A stretch of 21,454 bases of DNA from positions 1 through 21,454 of IMG/VR virus record IMGVR_UViG_3300028415_000329; one strand, 5' to 3'. The stretch comes from a virus. Positions 8,001-14,311 of this stretch are shown here, piece after piece. The translations under genes were made by a program, and so were the position numbers. The stretch's first letter is position 1. Every line of letters begins with the position of its first letter. The notes below the pieces were generated by a model. That model had not been told where the DNA came from and ran no database searches. It was given only the letters and a program-made list of their open reading frames with translations.

Positions 8001-10119
8001 TCCGGCAGCGGTCAAGTCGGAGATCAAGACTCCCGGCAGGACGAAGCATCTGGACAACGTGCTCGACACGCTGTTCAACAACCTCACAGGCAAGCCGACC
8101 TCGTACCTGGCCCGTTTCCCTGCGTTCCGCCAGTCGATGCTGCGACGCACCGGGGAGCTGTTCGACACGCTCGCCACCGACGAGCTGCGCGAAGAGGCGT
8201 TCGCACTGGCCGTCAACAACTTGGGGGCCAACACCGGCAAGGTGCTGCGCGACACCCCACAGTTGCGGGCGCTCCGCGAAGCGTTCGACGCATCGAAAGG
8301 CAAGGTCGGCGGCAAGATCAAGTCCATCGAGGACTTGAACCGGGCCGTCATCCAGAAGTCCTCGGAGGACGTCAAAGACCTGCTGTTCGATGTAACGGCA
8401 CGCGGCTCCGCCCAAGAGGCGATGGAGGTCGTCGTCCCGTTCCTCGACGCATGGAAGGAAGTGTCGAGGACGTGGGCGCGGCTAGGCAAGGAGAACCCGG
8501 CGTTCTTCATCCGGGCACAGGCTGGCTACCGGGAGCTGGAAGACAACGGGTTCTTCCACGTCAACGAGCATGGCAAAGAAGTGTTCAACATGCCGGGCGG
8601 GCAATACCTGTCGTCGTTCGTATCGCGACTCAACGAGGACGACGCTTCGTTTACCGAGGGGGGCATCGGGGCTGGCATTGGCGCCGTGGCGGGAGGGGCT
8701 ATCGCTTCGCGACTCGGGCCGCTCGGGACCAAGGCGGGAGCTGCGGCCGGGGGGGCGGCAGGGGGCGCTATCGGTGGTCTGTTCGGCGGCACGACACAGG
8801 CGGCCGCGGGCGCGGCAGCCGACGTAGCGACCGGCGACACGCCAGCCCAGGCCCCCCAGCTCGAAGGGCGGGTGGAAGGCATCAACCTGGTCGCCCAAGG
8901 CATCGGCCCCGGCTTCGGCCCGGTCGTCCAGTGGGGCGCAGGCGTGATGCCGAGCGCCCCTGAACTTGAAGGCTTCCGCAACTTCCTCGCACCGTTCGGC
9001 ACCGGCCTTTCCGAGCCCGACGACGTGCTGTCGCCGGGGACGATCCCGGAGACGCTGCTGCCCGCGTGGATGAGGAAGCTGTTCAACGCAGTCACCGAAG
9101 GCGACATTGACGAGCGCCAGTGGAACTCGACGGTCGGCGACGCAGTGAAGGCCCTGGTCGCGTCCGGAGAGATTGCACCCAACGACCCGGACCTGGTCGA
9201 GAAGTCGGAACGCTACGGACGGTGGCTGCTGCTGGCCCGCTCGTTCGGGCAGGCCACCGGGCCTACCGGGCCGTCGGCGACGTTGGAGACAGAGCTGCCG
9301 GACCGCAACGTCAAGCATGAGGACTGGAACCCGGAGATCGACCCGTCCGGCGAGATGTTCGGCATCGGCGTGCTCGCCTCCGACTACTACCGTCTGGCGC
9401 AGACCTACGGCCCCGAAGACGCGGCGGCACGGTTCTACGACATGTACGGCGCAGAACCGTTCTTCGTCGCGCAGTCGAAGACGAAATCGCTCGCCGAACT
9501 TCCGGTGTCAACCGAAGGCGGCCGGTGGATGCGGACCAACGAAGGGGTCGTCGACGACTTCCCGGTGGTGGCAGGCTTCTTCGCCCCGACCGACGAGGAC
9601 GCGGAGCTTGACTTCTCCGTCTACTCGGGGCAACTTGCCCGCGGTCAGCGGGAGTCGTTGACTCCCGCTCAGCAGACTGCCGCAGCCCAGCAGGTCCGCG
9701 CCCGTTCTATCTACAACACCGTGAAGGACCGTCTCGAAGGGCTCCCCACCGCACAGCGCGACCGTGCGTTGGCGTTGACGGAGGCGCGGCTGGAAGAGGT
9801 CCACCCCGGCTGGCGGGCGCCCGTGCTCGGCGTCGGCGGCACCCTACGTGCCGACGACAAGATCAGAGAGTTGCAGCGTGCTGTGGAAGACCCACGGCTC
9901 GCCGACAATCCGTTGACCCCGACCTTGTCCACCTACCTGCGGATCAGGGGCATGGCGTTGGCGGAGGCGGAGGCTCGCGGCTACAAGACGCTGGAGTCCG
10001 ATAAGGTCGCGGACATCCGCGAACGGCTGAGCGCAGCCGGTACGGCAATCAGTCAGAGCGACCCGGTGTTCATGGGCGTATGGTCAGGGCTGCTTTCGCG
10101 GGAGGTCGAAGACCAATGA
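5035..10119 (+). CDS. Giant internal virion (ejection) protein
   Basis: At 1694 aa this is the largest protein in the window. The start is GTG 5035 with GAGG 7 nt upstream, overlapping the previous gene by 8 bp; the frame upstream is open but lacks a ribosome site. The sequence is mostly helical. An N-terminal region with FGDPLAWATGG-type helical hairpins precedes a segment (about 323-420) laid out like an ADP-ribosyltransferase: LFREV (Arg327), YFSSS (Ser354-356) and EAEF (Glu399, Glu401). Residues 1209-1262 form a long Gly/Ala segment with GxxxG spacing, as in membrane-inserting glycine zippers. The C-terminal part carries WMRTNEG and PAQQTAAAQQ-like helices. Size, position before two wall hydrolases, and lack of tape-measure repeats suggest a T7 gp16-like ejected protein. 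The enzyme activity is a hypothesis only. Confidence 0.7.
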   Translation: MAENNRWISDEMEMQAIEEADRRRRSVASMARNITPQQVQQAQGLIERNPNLSAGLLQALLQGDVPDAQADALAQQDEGGWMGSIMDVAGDVIESVTDGGEWAMTRAYEYGIKPAVRGVVLASETLAQEVVQRPLTAGLATIQGEADSFGQAYDDYGDSAGVNLLQGDLATVDAQGNPIEDGVLGKGLFLGGSAQAETDSERKLQIRGQRADVGQALANGLVGSFYSPGDRAYDVTAGISGFAVDVFGDPLAWATGGATKAIKASRSLSVSGANEILAAAKVAGKEDELLGAARAASRTVDAGTLRPRGSVSTFAGRADDFTDTLFREVDVNDARAYVPGGMGDDASARELYFSSSRNLARGQGKSQGVVLEFDASAVQGQARANVSKPAWEAAWDAGEAEFTVLQAPSRMRDAVRSVTVKSDAAGAKGASSSLSQTLDELVDAGWERVDVEDGVKYVRPGRVADDAAFKDAGLIQGSRRNTLLMERGRDFFSNDRMLQRLADSDEYDIMQSWARSPANRIDLKTIVALGDAKDPASVIEVLLNAVGQGDVAQSGFYSGMGNFVKRSLNESTSKFAGPFRYFTAEGKLAGLAPTGSVSADTLASSAGKLDSLLRQANIPREFRASIFGRMARAEDGAFDELFDIVTDAIDEVALKVDGGADTSLNAIAKSYREELGQLREYGIESWGNAIDVPYAKRKMVQNFDGTTVEMVVPTPQALVELSDLSLHLPDITSIRRAATETALLRSVYTSKGWDFTASTAKSITHNVFKPLAILRPAYVVRIGAEEQARLAVEGYDSMWDHPLRFIMANLRNRDELSDLMGRELRDVAEEVGVITRDAHGFMADSAGSKGRMFTKVYRVEGEDLSTAYVTGWRGELGQIAASDDLRQMAFLRGNLDEFKTWAQGEGLPHIRRMARVNKDENKLLEFGDGFDDWARGQRTRVEAKTNWDEDLIDRIVNKDIPYPGPHKKAKNAELGFANFLRAKARDGVAPAAVKSEIKTPGRTKHLDNVLDTLFNNLTGKPTSYLARFPAFRQSMLRRTGELFDTLATDELREEAFALAVNNLGANTGKVLRDTPQLRALREAFDASKGKVGGKIKSIEDLNRAVIQKSSEDVKDLLFDVTARGSAQEAMEVVVPFLDAWKEVSRTWARLGKENPAFFIRAQAGYRELEDNGFFHVNEHGKEVFNMPGGQYLSSFVSRLNEDDASFTEGGIGAGIGAVAGGAIASRLGPLGTKAGAAAGGAAGGAIGGLFGGTTQAAAGAAADVATGDTPAQAPQLEGRVEGINLVAQGIGPGFGPVVQWGAGVMPSAPELEGFRNFLAPFGTGLSEPDDVLSPGTIPETLLPAWMRKLFNAVTEGDIDERQWNSTVGDAVKALVASGEIAPNDPDLVEKSERYGRWLLLARSFGQATGPTGPSATLETELPDRNVKHEDWNPEIDPSGEMFGIGVLASDYYRLAQTYGPEDAAARFYDMYGAEPFFVAQSKTKSLAELPVSTEGGRWMRTNEGVVDDFPVVAGFFAPTDEDAELDFSVYSGQLARGQRESLTPAQQTAAAQQVRARSIYNTVKDRLEGLPTAQRDRALALTEARLEEVHPGWRAPVLGVGGTLRADDKIRELQRAVEDPRLADNPLTPTLSTYLRIRGMALAEAEARGYKTLESDKVADIRERLSAAGTAISQSDPVFMGVWSGLLSREVEDQ
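8659..8820 (+). other. Glycine-zipper membrane segment within the ejection protein
   Basis: This stretch encodes residues 1209-1262, almost only Gly, Ala, Ile, Leu and Val, with repeated GxxxG and GGxxGG spacing broken by a short SRLGPLGTK turn. It can be read as two packed membrane helices. Such segments let ejected phage proteins form channels in the inner membrane. Low-complexity linker is the alternative. Confidence 0.55.
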
Positions 10120-10967
10120 CAGAGCAGGAACTTGCGGTACTTGAGGCATCGTTTGCAGGCGGGGGCAGCCTGCCCGCGGGGCAGGATGCCCCCATCGGTG
10201 GCTACGCCCCGCCACAGGCCCCTGGCGCGTCTTCGATGGCGCCACAGGACCCGAACAGGTTGGTGCCCGCCACCGAACGCCGGAGCCCCGGCTACGGAGC
10301 GCCCGTCCCGCCATCTAACGGAACGGTCTACTACGAGGGCGCCGACTACGGGGTCCTTCGCCGTATGTCCACGGAAGAACTCGGCCGCTTCCAGGACTCT
10401 CTCGTCGCCAACGGCCTGGCCCGCGAGATCATCCCCGGACGCATCGACGACAGCACCGTCGGTGGGATGCAGACGCTGATGGCTCTCGGCAACCGGCAGT
10501 CGACGTCGTGGAGCGAAGTCCTCGAAGGGATCATCCGTATCGGCGGCGTACCGGGCAGCGGCACAGACGGTGACGAGTTCGACCCGAAGCCGTATCTCGC
10601 ACCCGACTACGCCTCGCTGGCGCAGACGGTCAAGTCGACGTTCCGTCAGCGGCTCGGCCGCGAACCGGACCAGGCGGAGATGGCCGAACTGGTCGGCGAA
10701 CTGCAAGGCTGGAGCAAGGGCGCCTACGACGCCGAAGTCCAGTACGGGCAGGCACAGTTCGACGACGACGACGGCATCCCTGGAGTGGAGGAGCCGATGC
10801 AGGAGCTGTCCAACGTCGACCCGGTGTCGCGGTTCCAGGAGCTGTTCGACGAGCGCTACCAGGGCGAGATCGACTTCCGCGAGGACCAGGCTGCCGCACC
10901 GAGTCGGCGGGCGTCGGTCCAGGGCGCCGCAGACACCATCGCACGGATGAACCGGACGAGTTACTGA
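10116..10967 (+). CDS. Internal virion protein with possible peptidoglycan-binding-like segment
   Basis: A 283-aa protein whose ATG 10116 overlaps the preceding stop (ATGA), with GGAGG 10 nt upstream. The first 70 residues are Gly/Pro-rich. Residues about 85-135 (STEELGRFQDSLVANGL, then PGRIDDSTVGGMQTLMAL) follow the spacing of PG_binding_1 domains: a helix with a conserved Q-L pair, a Gly-Asp turn, then a T/A-V helix. Residues about 172-200 contain FRQRLGREPDQAEMAEL, a short helical repeat pattern that recurs in phage structural proteins. The C-terminus is acidic then basic. It sits between the giant ejection protein and the transglycosylase, so a role in targeting or anchoring wall enzymes is reasonable but not shown. 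Confidence 0.7.
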   Translation: MTEQELAVLEASFAGGGSLPAGQDAPIGGYAPPQAPGASSMAPQDPNRLVPATERRSPGYGAPVPPSNGTVYYEGADYGVLRRMSTEELGRFQDSLVANGLAREIIPGRIDDSTVGGMQTLMALGNRQSTSWSEVLEGIIRIGGVPGSGTDGDEFDPKPYLAPDYASLAQTVKSTFRQRLGREPDQAEMAELVGELQGWSKGAYDAEVQYGQAQFDDDDGIPGVEEPMQELSNVDPVSRFQELFDERYQGEIDFREDQAAAPSRRASVQGAADTIARMNRTSY

Positions 10968-11647
10968 TGGCTGAAGAACAACTCGGGTCGTTCATGGAGG
11001 CCATCGCAGAGCAGGAGTCGGGCGGCAACTACGGTGCCGTCGGGCCGTACACCGGGTCGCGCTACGGCCGTGCCCGCGGCAAGTATCAGATCATGGAGAC
11101 GATCTGGCCCGGCTGGGCGAAAGAGGCCGGGATGGCCGGCGCGTCGTGGAACGACCCGGCCGCACAGGAACGGGTCGCCCGCTACAAGATGTCGCAGTAC
11201 TACAAGCGCTACGGCTCGTGGGACCTTGTCGCGGTCGCATGGTTCGCCGGGCCGGGGCGAGCCAACACGGCGCAGCGCGAAGGTATCGGGGCGATAGGCA
11301 ACATCTCGGACGTGCTCGGGACCAGTGTCGCCAAGTACGTGGCAACGATGAACGAAGGGCTGGGTCGAGGCGCCGCACCGCTCCCCGGCACAGGAGCGGG
11401 CGGCGGCGCTCCCGGTACCGGCGGCATCCCAGGCATCGTCGAGAAGCTGGGTCGCCGCGGGGAGCCGCAGGCCGCTTCGGGGGCGATGGCGAGGATCATG
11501 GAGTCGATATCCAGGCGAGCATCCGAAGGCGGCGGCAAGATACTCAAGGTGGACGCGCTGTCTGGCGACCTGTTCGGCGACGACTCGGAACTTTCCGACC
11601 CGCTCGCCCAGTACCGCCCCCAAGAGCGCGACATCGGAGGCGCCTGA
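10967..11647 (+). CDS. Virion-associated lytic transglycosylase (SLT-like)
   Basis: A 226-aa protein predicted to cleave the glycan strand of peptidoglycan during DNA entry. Residues 9-125 carry the soluble lytic transglycosylase layout: catalytic Glu17 in EQESGGNYG, the GKYQIM motif, and AVAWFAGPGRAN near the end of the domain. Many such domains are embedded in larger tail proteins; here it is a separate small gene. After the domain comes a linker PLPGTGAGGGAPGTGG (138-153) shared with the next two genes, then a helix module MARIMESISRRASEG...VDAL (174-198) also found in the M23 protein. There is no signal peptide, as expected for an enzyme carried in the virion rather than used for lysis. 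Start ATG 10967 overlaps the previous stop (TGATG). Confidence 0.88.
   Translation: MAEEQLGSFMEAIAEQESGGNYGAVGPYTGSRYGRARGKYQIMETIWPGWAKEAGMAGASWNDPAAQERVARYKMSQYYKRYGSWDLVAVAWFAGPGRANTAQREGIGAIGNISDVLGTSVAKYVATMNEGLGRGAAPLPGTGAGGGAPGTGGIPGIVEKLGRRGEPQAASGAMARIMESISRRASEGGGKILKVDALSGDLFGDDSELSDPLAQYRPQERDIGGA
11384..11425 (+). repeat. 42-nt exact repeat, copy 1 (LPGTG linker)
   Basis: These 42 bases in the transglycosylase gene recur without a mismatch at 12328-12369, 944 bp downstream in the M23 gene. They encode most of the PGTGAGGGAPGTGG linker in the same reading frame. Exact identity at wobble positions points to recent duplication or gene conversion rather than convergence of glycine-rich sequence. 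Confidence 0.9.
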
Positions 11648-12390
11648 TGTACCTGCCGGTGGCAGGCATGAGCCCGAGCCAGTTGGCCGACACGTTCGGC
11701 GCCGACAGGGACGGCGGTGCGCGTAGACACAAGGGCATCGACATCTTTGCTCCCGAAAGCACGTCGGTCGTGGCGGTGCGCGGCGGCACCGTCGTCAAAG
11801 CTGGCACGGCAGGCAAAGGCGGCACCCGTGCGTGGGTCCGCGACGACGAAGGCTTCTACCACTACTACGCCCACATGAACCGGCTGAGCGTCAGCGCCGG
11901 CCAGCGCGTCGAGTCCGGGCAGGAGGTCGGCGGGGTGGGACGCACAGGCAACGCGCAGGGCACCCCACCGCACCTGCACTATTCGGTCAACTTCGGCGGC
12001 GGCACTTCCGAGGCGAACTCGCTGAACCCGTACAACTTCCTGATGAGCAAGCGTTCGGACCAGTTGCAGGTCGCAGCCGACGCGGAGCTTCCCGGCCAGC
12101 CACCAGCGCAACGGCGCAGCCCGAGCGACGTTATGGCAGGGATCATGCAGGCCGTGTCCCGTGCGGCGTCGGGCGACGGTGAAGGACGTATCCTCGACGT
12201 CAACGCCCTGTTCGGGCAGACTTCGCCTGCTGTCGCTACCGAGCCTCGCAGCGACGAGGAGCGCATCGCTGCACGGACCAACGATTCGCTCACCTACACC
12301 GGCACTGGCGGCTCTGACGCCGGGCTTCCCGGCACAGGAGCGGGCGGCGGCGCTCCCGGTACCGGCGGCCTCAACGATAGGAACCTCTGA
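11647..12390 (+). CDS. Virion-associated M23 (LytM-type) peptidoglycan endopeptidase
   Basis: A 247-aa zinc metallopeptidase predicted to cut peptide cross-links of the host wall. The domain covers about 10-130 and holds all expected ligands: His28 and Asp32 in HKGIDIFAP, His76 in YYAHM, and the HLH pair His109-His111. No signal peptide is present. The C-terminal half is not catalytic. It carries a helix module VMAGIMQAVSRAAS...VNALFG (162-190) matching the transglycosylase, and a terminal LPGTGAGGGAPGTGG linker (227-241). Start ATG 11647 overlaps the previous stop and has GGAGG 6 nt upstream, so the two wall enzymes are translationally coupled and probably made in similar amounts. Together they would attack both glycan and peptide bonds at the entry site. 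Confidence 0.92.
   Translation: MYLPVAGMSPSQLADTFGADRDGGARRHKGIDIFAPESTSVVAVRGGTVVKAGTAGKGGTRAWVRDDEGFYHYYAHMNRLSVSAGQRVESGQEVGGVGRTGNAQGTPPHLHYSVNFGGGTSEANSLNPYNFLMSKRSDQLQVAADAELPGQPPAQRRSPSDVMAGIMQAVSRAASGDGEGRILDVNALFGQTSPAVATEPRSDEERIAARTNDSLTYTGTGGSDAGLPGTGAGGGAPGTGGLNDRNL
12328..12369 (+). repeat. 42-nt exact repeat, copy 2 (LPGTG linker)
   Basis: Identical to 11384-11425. Here it encodes the last residues of the M23 protein, only about 340 bp before related repeats in the next gene. Confidence 0.9.
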
Positions 12391-14276
12391 TGGCACTCCC
12401 AGGACCAGGGGACCGCTCCACACCTGGGGCGCCGTCCGGCGCTAGCGAAGCTGTTCTTGACCCTCGCAGGCTGTGGCGCGAGTTCAAGGCCGCGGTCGAC
12501 GCGGGCCTCGCGCAGGAGATGGAGGGCTGGCGGGACGACAGGGACGAACTCGCCAACTTCTACATCTGGTACCGCAACCTCGGTCGCGTAGAGAACCACC
12601 CGTACCGCGGCCAAAGTCCCCCTTCCGAAAGCGACATGCGGGCCGCCCGCAGCGCAAGCGAGCCACCCAACCAGACCACGACCCCTGTCGACCGCTCCGA
12701 CGCTGGGCTTCCCGGCACGGGGCCGGGTGGCGGCGCTCCCGGCACCGGAGGCGTCACCGACCGCTCCGACGCTGGGCTCCCCGGCACAGGGCCGGGTGGC
12801 GGCGCTCCCGGCACCGGAGGGGTTTCTGGCGGCGGTGCGACCAGCGGCGGCGGTGCGACCAGCGGCGGCGGTGCGACCAGCGGCGGCGGGGCGGTCCCGG
12901 TCGACCCTTCCCTTCCTGAGCCTGGCACGCTCAAAGGTGTTCCCGGTGGCGGCGACGTGTGGAAGGTCGGAAACGACTACTGGCTGGCCTACACGATCCC
13001 TGGCACCAACACTCCGCTCGTCTGGAAGGTCAAGAACGAGAAGGACGCCCTGAGCATCTTCGGCACCGCAACTCCCGACGCCGACCGGACGTTGAGCCAG
13101 GCCCAGTTCAAGAAGCTGTCCCCGTGGCAGCTCGGCGGACTGACCGACGAACTAGGGGCCTTCGCAGACGAGACGCACCCGTGGGAGCAGTTCATCGCCG
13201 ACTTCGACAAGGCGGCGGAACTGCGTCCGTGGCTCAAGGACGTCGACTATATGGCGGTCGTCGCAACCGCCTACCTGGAGGGCCGTGAGCCAACCACCGA
13301 CGAACTGGCGACGACCGACTGGTGGCGGACGCACACCGAAGACGAGCGTCAGTGGATGGAGTCGTCCGCAACGGCCGGTGCCGCCGAGATCGACCGGCGC
13401 CGCGAAGACTCGAAGCGTGCCGTTGCCGAAGCGCTACGGCAGGCCGGCATGGCCAACCCGACAGATCAAGTGATCGACCTGATCGCAGAGCAGCGACTCA
13501 CCGGGAAATGGTCGGACGACTACACCGCACAGCAGGTCCGCAAGCTGGTGGACCCGTTCGCGGCTGGCGAGCTTGACAAGGGCCTGCTGACAGCTATGCG
13601 CGGCGTGGGGACCGCCGGAGACGCCCGCGCAGTGTCAGAAGGCATCGCTGCGGTGCGGGCACGGGTGCGGGCACTGTTCACCAACCGCAACACCACCATC
13701 GCTTCCGAAGACGGGGGCGAGTTCGAGACCATCGACCGCATCTCCCGGCAGATCATGTCGGGGCAGCGCAGCTTCGAGGAGGTCCGTGGCTCCATCGACT
13801 GGCGCGCCAGGCAGGAGGACGGGGGGCGGCCGGGAGGGCTCGACGTTACCCGCGAAGGTGAAGACACTGTGCGCGAGCTTGCAGCGAAATGGCTGGGCCC
13901 ATCCCTCGGGGAGATGTCGGACCGGCAGGTGTCCAGGTGGGCGGGGCTCATCCGCAACGACCCGGACGCTCAGCAGGAGTTCGAGGCCACGATGCGCCAG
14001 CAGCGGCTCGCGATGCTGCCCGGCTACACCAATCAGAACCTCACCTACGAGGACATCGTCGAGCCGGTGCGCCGTCTCGCCACGAAAACGTGGGGGCGAC
14101 CTGTCGACGACGAGGGGCTGCTGGTCGACCTTGCCAACACCGGGGACTACACGGAGATGGCGAAGCGGCTCCGCAAGGAGGGGCTAGCGAAAGGCGTCGC
14201 CAAGCCGGTACAGGATGCGCTGGGCGGACTGATGGGCACCAGCATGGGCGACCGCGTACAGAGGAGCACGGTATGA
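12390..14276 (+). CDS. Internal virion protein with LPGTG and GGGATS repeats
   Basis: A 628-aa protein starting at ATG 12390, overlapping the M23 stop (TGATG). Residues 1-95 form a small domain with WREFKAAVDAGL and FYIWYRNLGR. Residues 101-146 are two tandem 23-aa units containing LPGTGPGGGAPGTGG, followed by GGGATS units (147-168). The remainder is a folded, mainly helical part: DVWKVGNDYWLAYTIPG (189-205), a TDWWRTHTEDERQW segment, and WLGPSLGEMSDRQVSRWAGL then IRNDPDA...LPGYTNQNLTYEDI (501-560). I recall the WLGP / RNDPDA / NLTYEDI pattern from large structural proteins of environmental phages, but could not check it. No enzymatic motif is seen. Its place in the block suggests an ejection or tail-core protein. 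Confidence 0.72.
   Translation: MALPGPGDRSTPGAPSGASEAVLDPRRLWREFKAAVDAGLAQEMEGWRDDRDELANFYIWYRNLGRVENHPYRGQSPPSESDMRAARSASEPPNQTTTPVDRSDAGLPGTGPGGGAPGTGGVTDRSDAGLPGTGPGGGAPGTGGVSGGGATSGGGATSGGGATSGGGAVPVDPSLPEPGTLKGVPGGGDVWKVGNDYWLAYTIPGTNTPLVWKVKNEKDALSIFGTATPDADRTLSQAQFKKLSPWQLGGLTDELGAFADETHPWEQFIADFDKAAELRPWLKDVDYMAVVATAYLEGREPTTDELATTDWWRTHTEDERQWMESSATAGAAEIDRRREDSKRAVAEALRQAGMANPTDQVIDLIAEQRLTGKWSDDYTAQQVRKLVDPFAAGELDKGLLTAMRGVGTAGDARAVSEGIAAVRARVRALFTNRNTTIASEDGGEFETIDRISRQIMSGQRSFEEVRGSIDWRARQEDGGRPGGLDVTREGEDTVRELAAKWLGPSLGEMSDRQVSRWAGLIRNDPDAQQEFEATMRQQRLAMLPGYTNQNLTYEDIVEPVRRLATKTWGRPVDDEGLLVDLANTGDYTEMAKRLRKEGLAKGVAKPVQDALGGLMGTSMGDRVQRSTV
12690..12827 (+). repeat. Two tandem 69-bp units encoding LPGTG linkers
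   Basis: Units 12690-12758 and 12759-12827 differ at only a few bases and each encodes 23 residues beginning DRSDAGLPGTG. The same protein motif ends the M23 protein and follows the transglycosylase domain, so this is a duplicated form of a linker shared by three neighbours. Confidence 0.85.
12828..12893 (+). repeat. 18-bp tandem repeat (GGGATS), 3.7 copies
   Basis: GGCGGCGGTGCGACCAGC is repeated exactly at 12828-12845, 12846-12863 and 12864-12881, then a partial copy to 12893. It directly abuts the 69-bp units and encodes a flexible Gly/Ala/Thr/Ser linker. Copy number is likely to vary between related phages by slippage. Confidence 0.9.
14261..14266 (+). promoter_or_regulatory. Strong ribosome binding site in front of a 12-codon ORF
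   Basis: GAGGAG with a 6-nt spacer to ATG 14273. It is the best ribosome site at this junction, yet it serves a 12-codon frame rather than the 523-aa gene at 14311, which has only GGGGAA upstream. Confidence 0.6.
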
Positions 14277-14311
14277 CCCCCGCACGCAACGAGACTTGGG
14301 GAACAATCTGA
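14273..14311 (+). CDS. 12-codon bridging ORF (MTPARNETWGTI)
   Basis: This tiny frame begins with an ATGA overlap on the stop of the 628-aa gene and ends with a TGATG overlap on the start of the 523-aa gene. It has a strong ribosome site (GAGGAG, 6-nt spacer). The peptide itself has no recognisable feature. The most economical role is translational coupling: ribosomes recruited here stop exactly at the next start and can re-initiate. It might instead be the relic of a deleted gene, or a frame that arose by chance between two genes 34 bp apart. It is too short for protein comparison, so support must come from conservation of the overlap arrangement. Confidence 0.45.
   Translation: MTPARNETWGTI

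Noticed and set aside
11381-12827. True sortase-anchored surface proteins
   Set aside because: The LPGTG motifs are not followed by a hydrophobic helix and basic tail, and the proteins lack signal peptides, so cell-wall anchoring in the usual sense is not supported.
12828-12893. CRISPR-like repeat array
   Set aside because: The 18-bp units are directly adjacent, in frame, and encode a GGGATS linker; there are no spacers.
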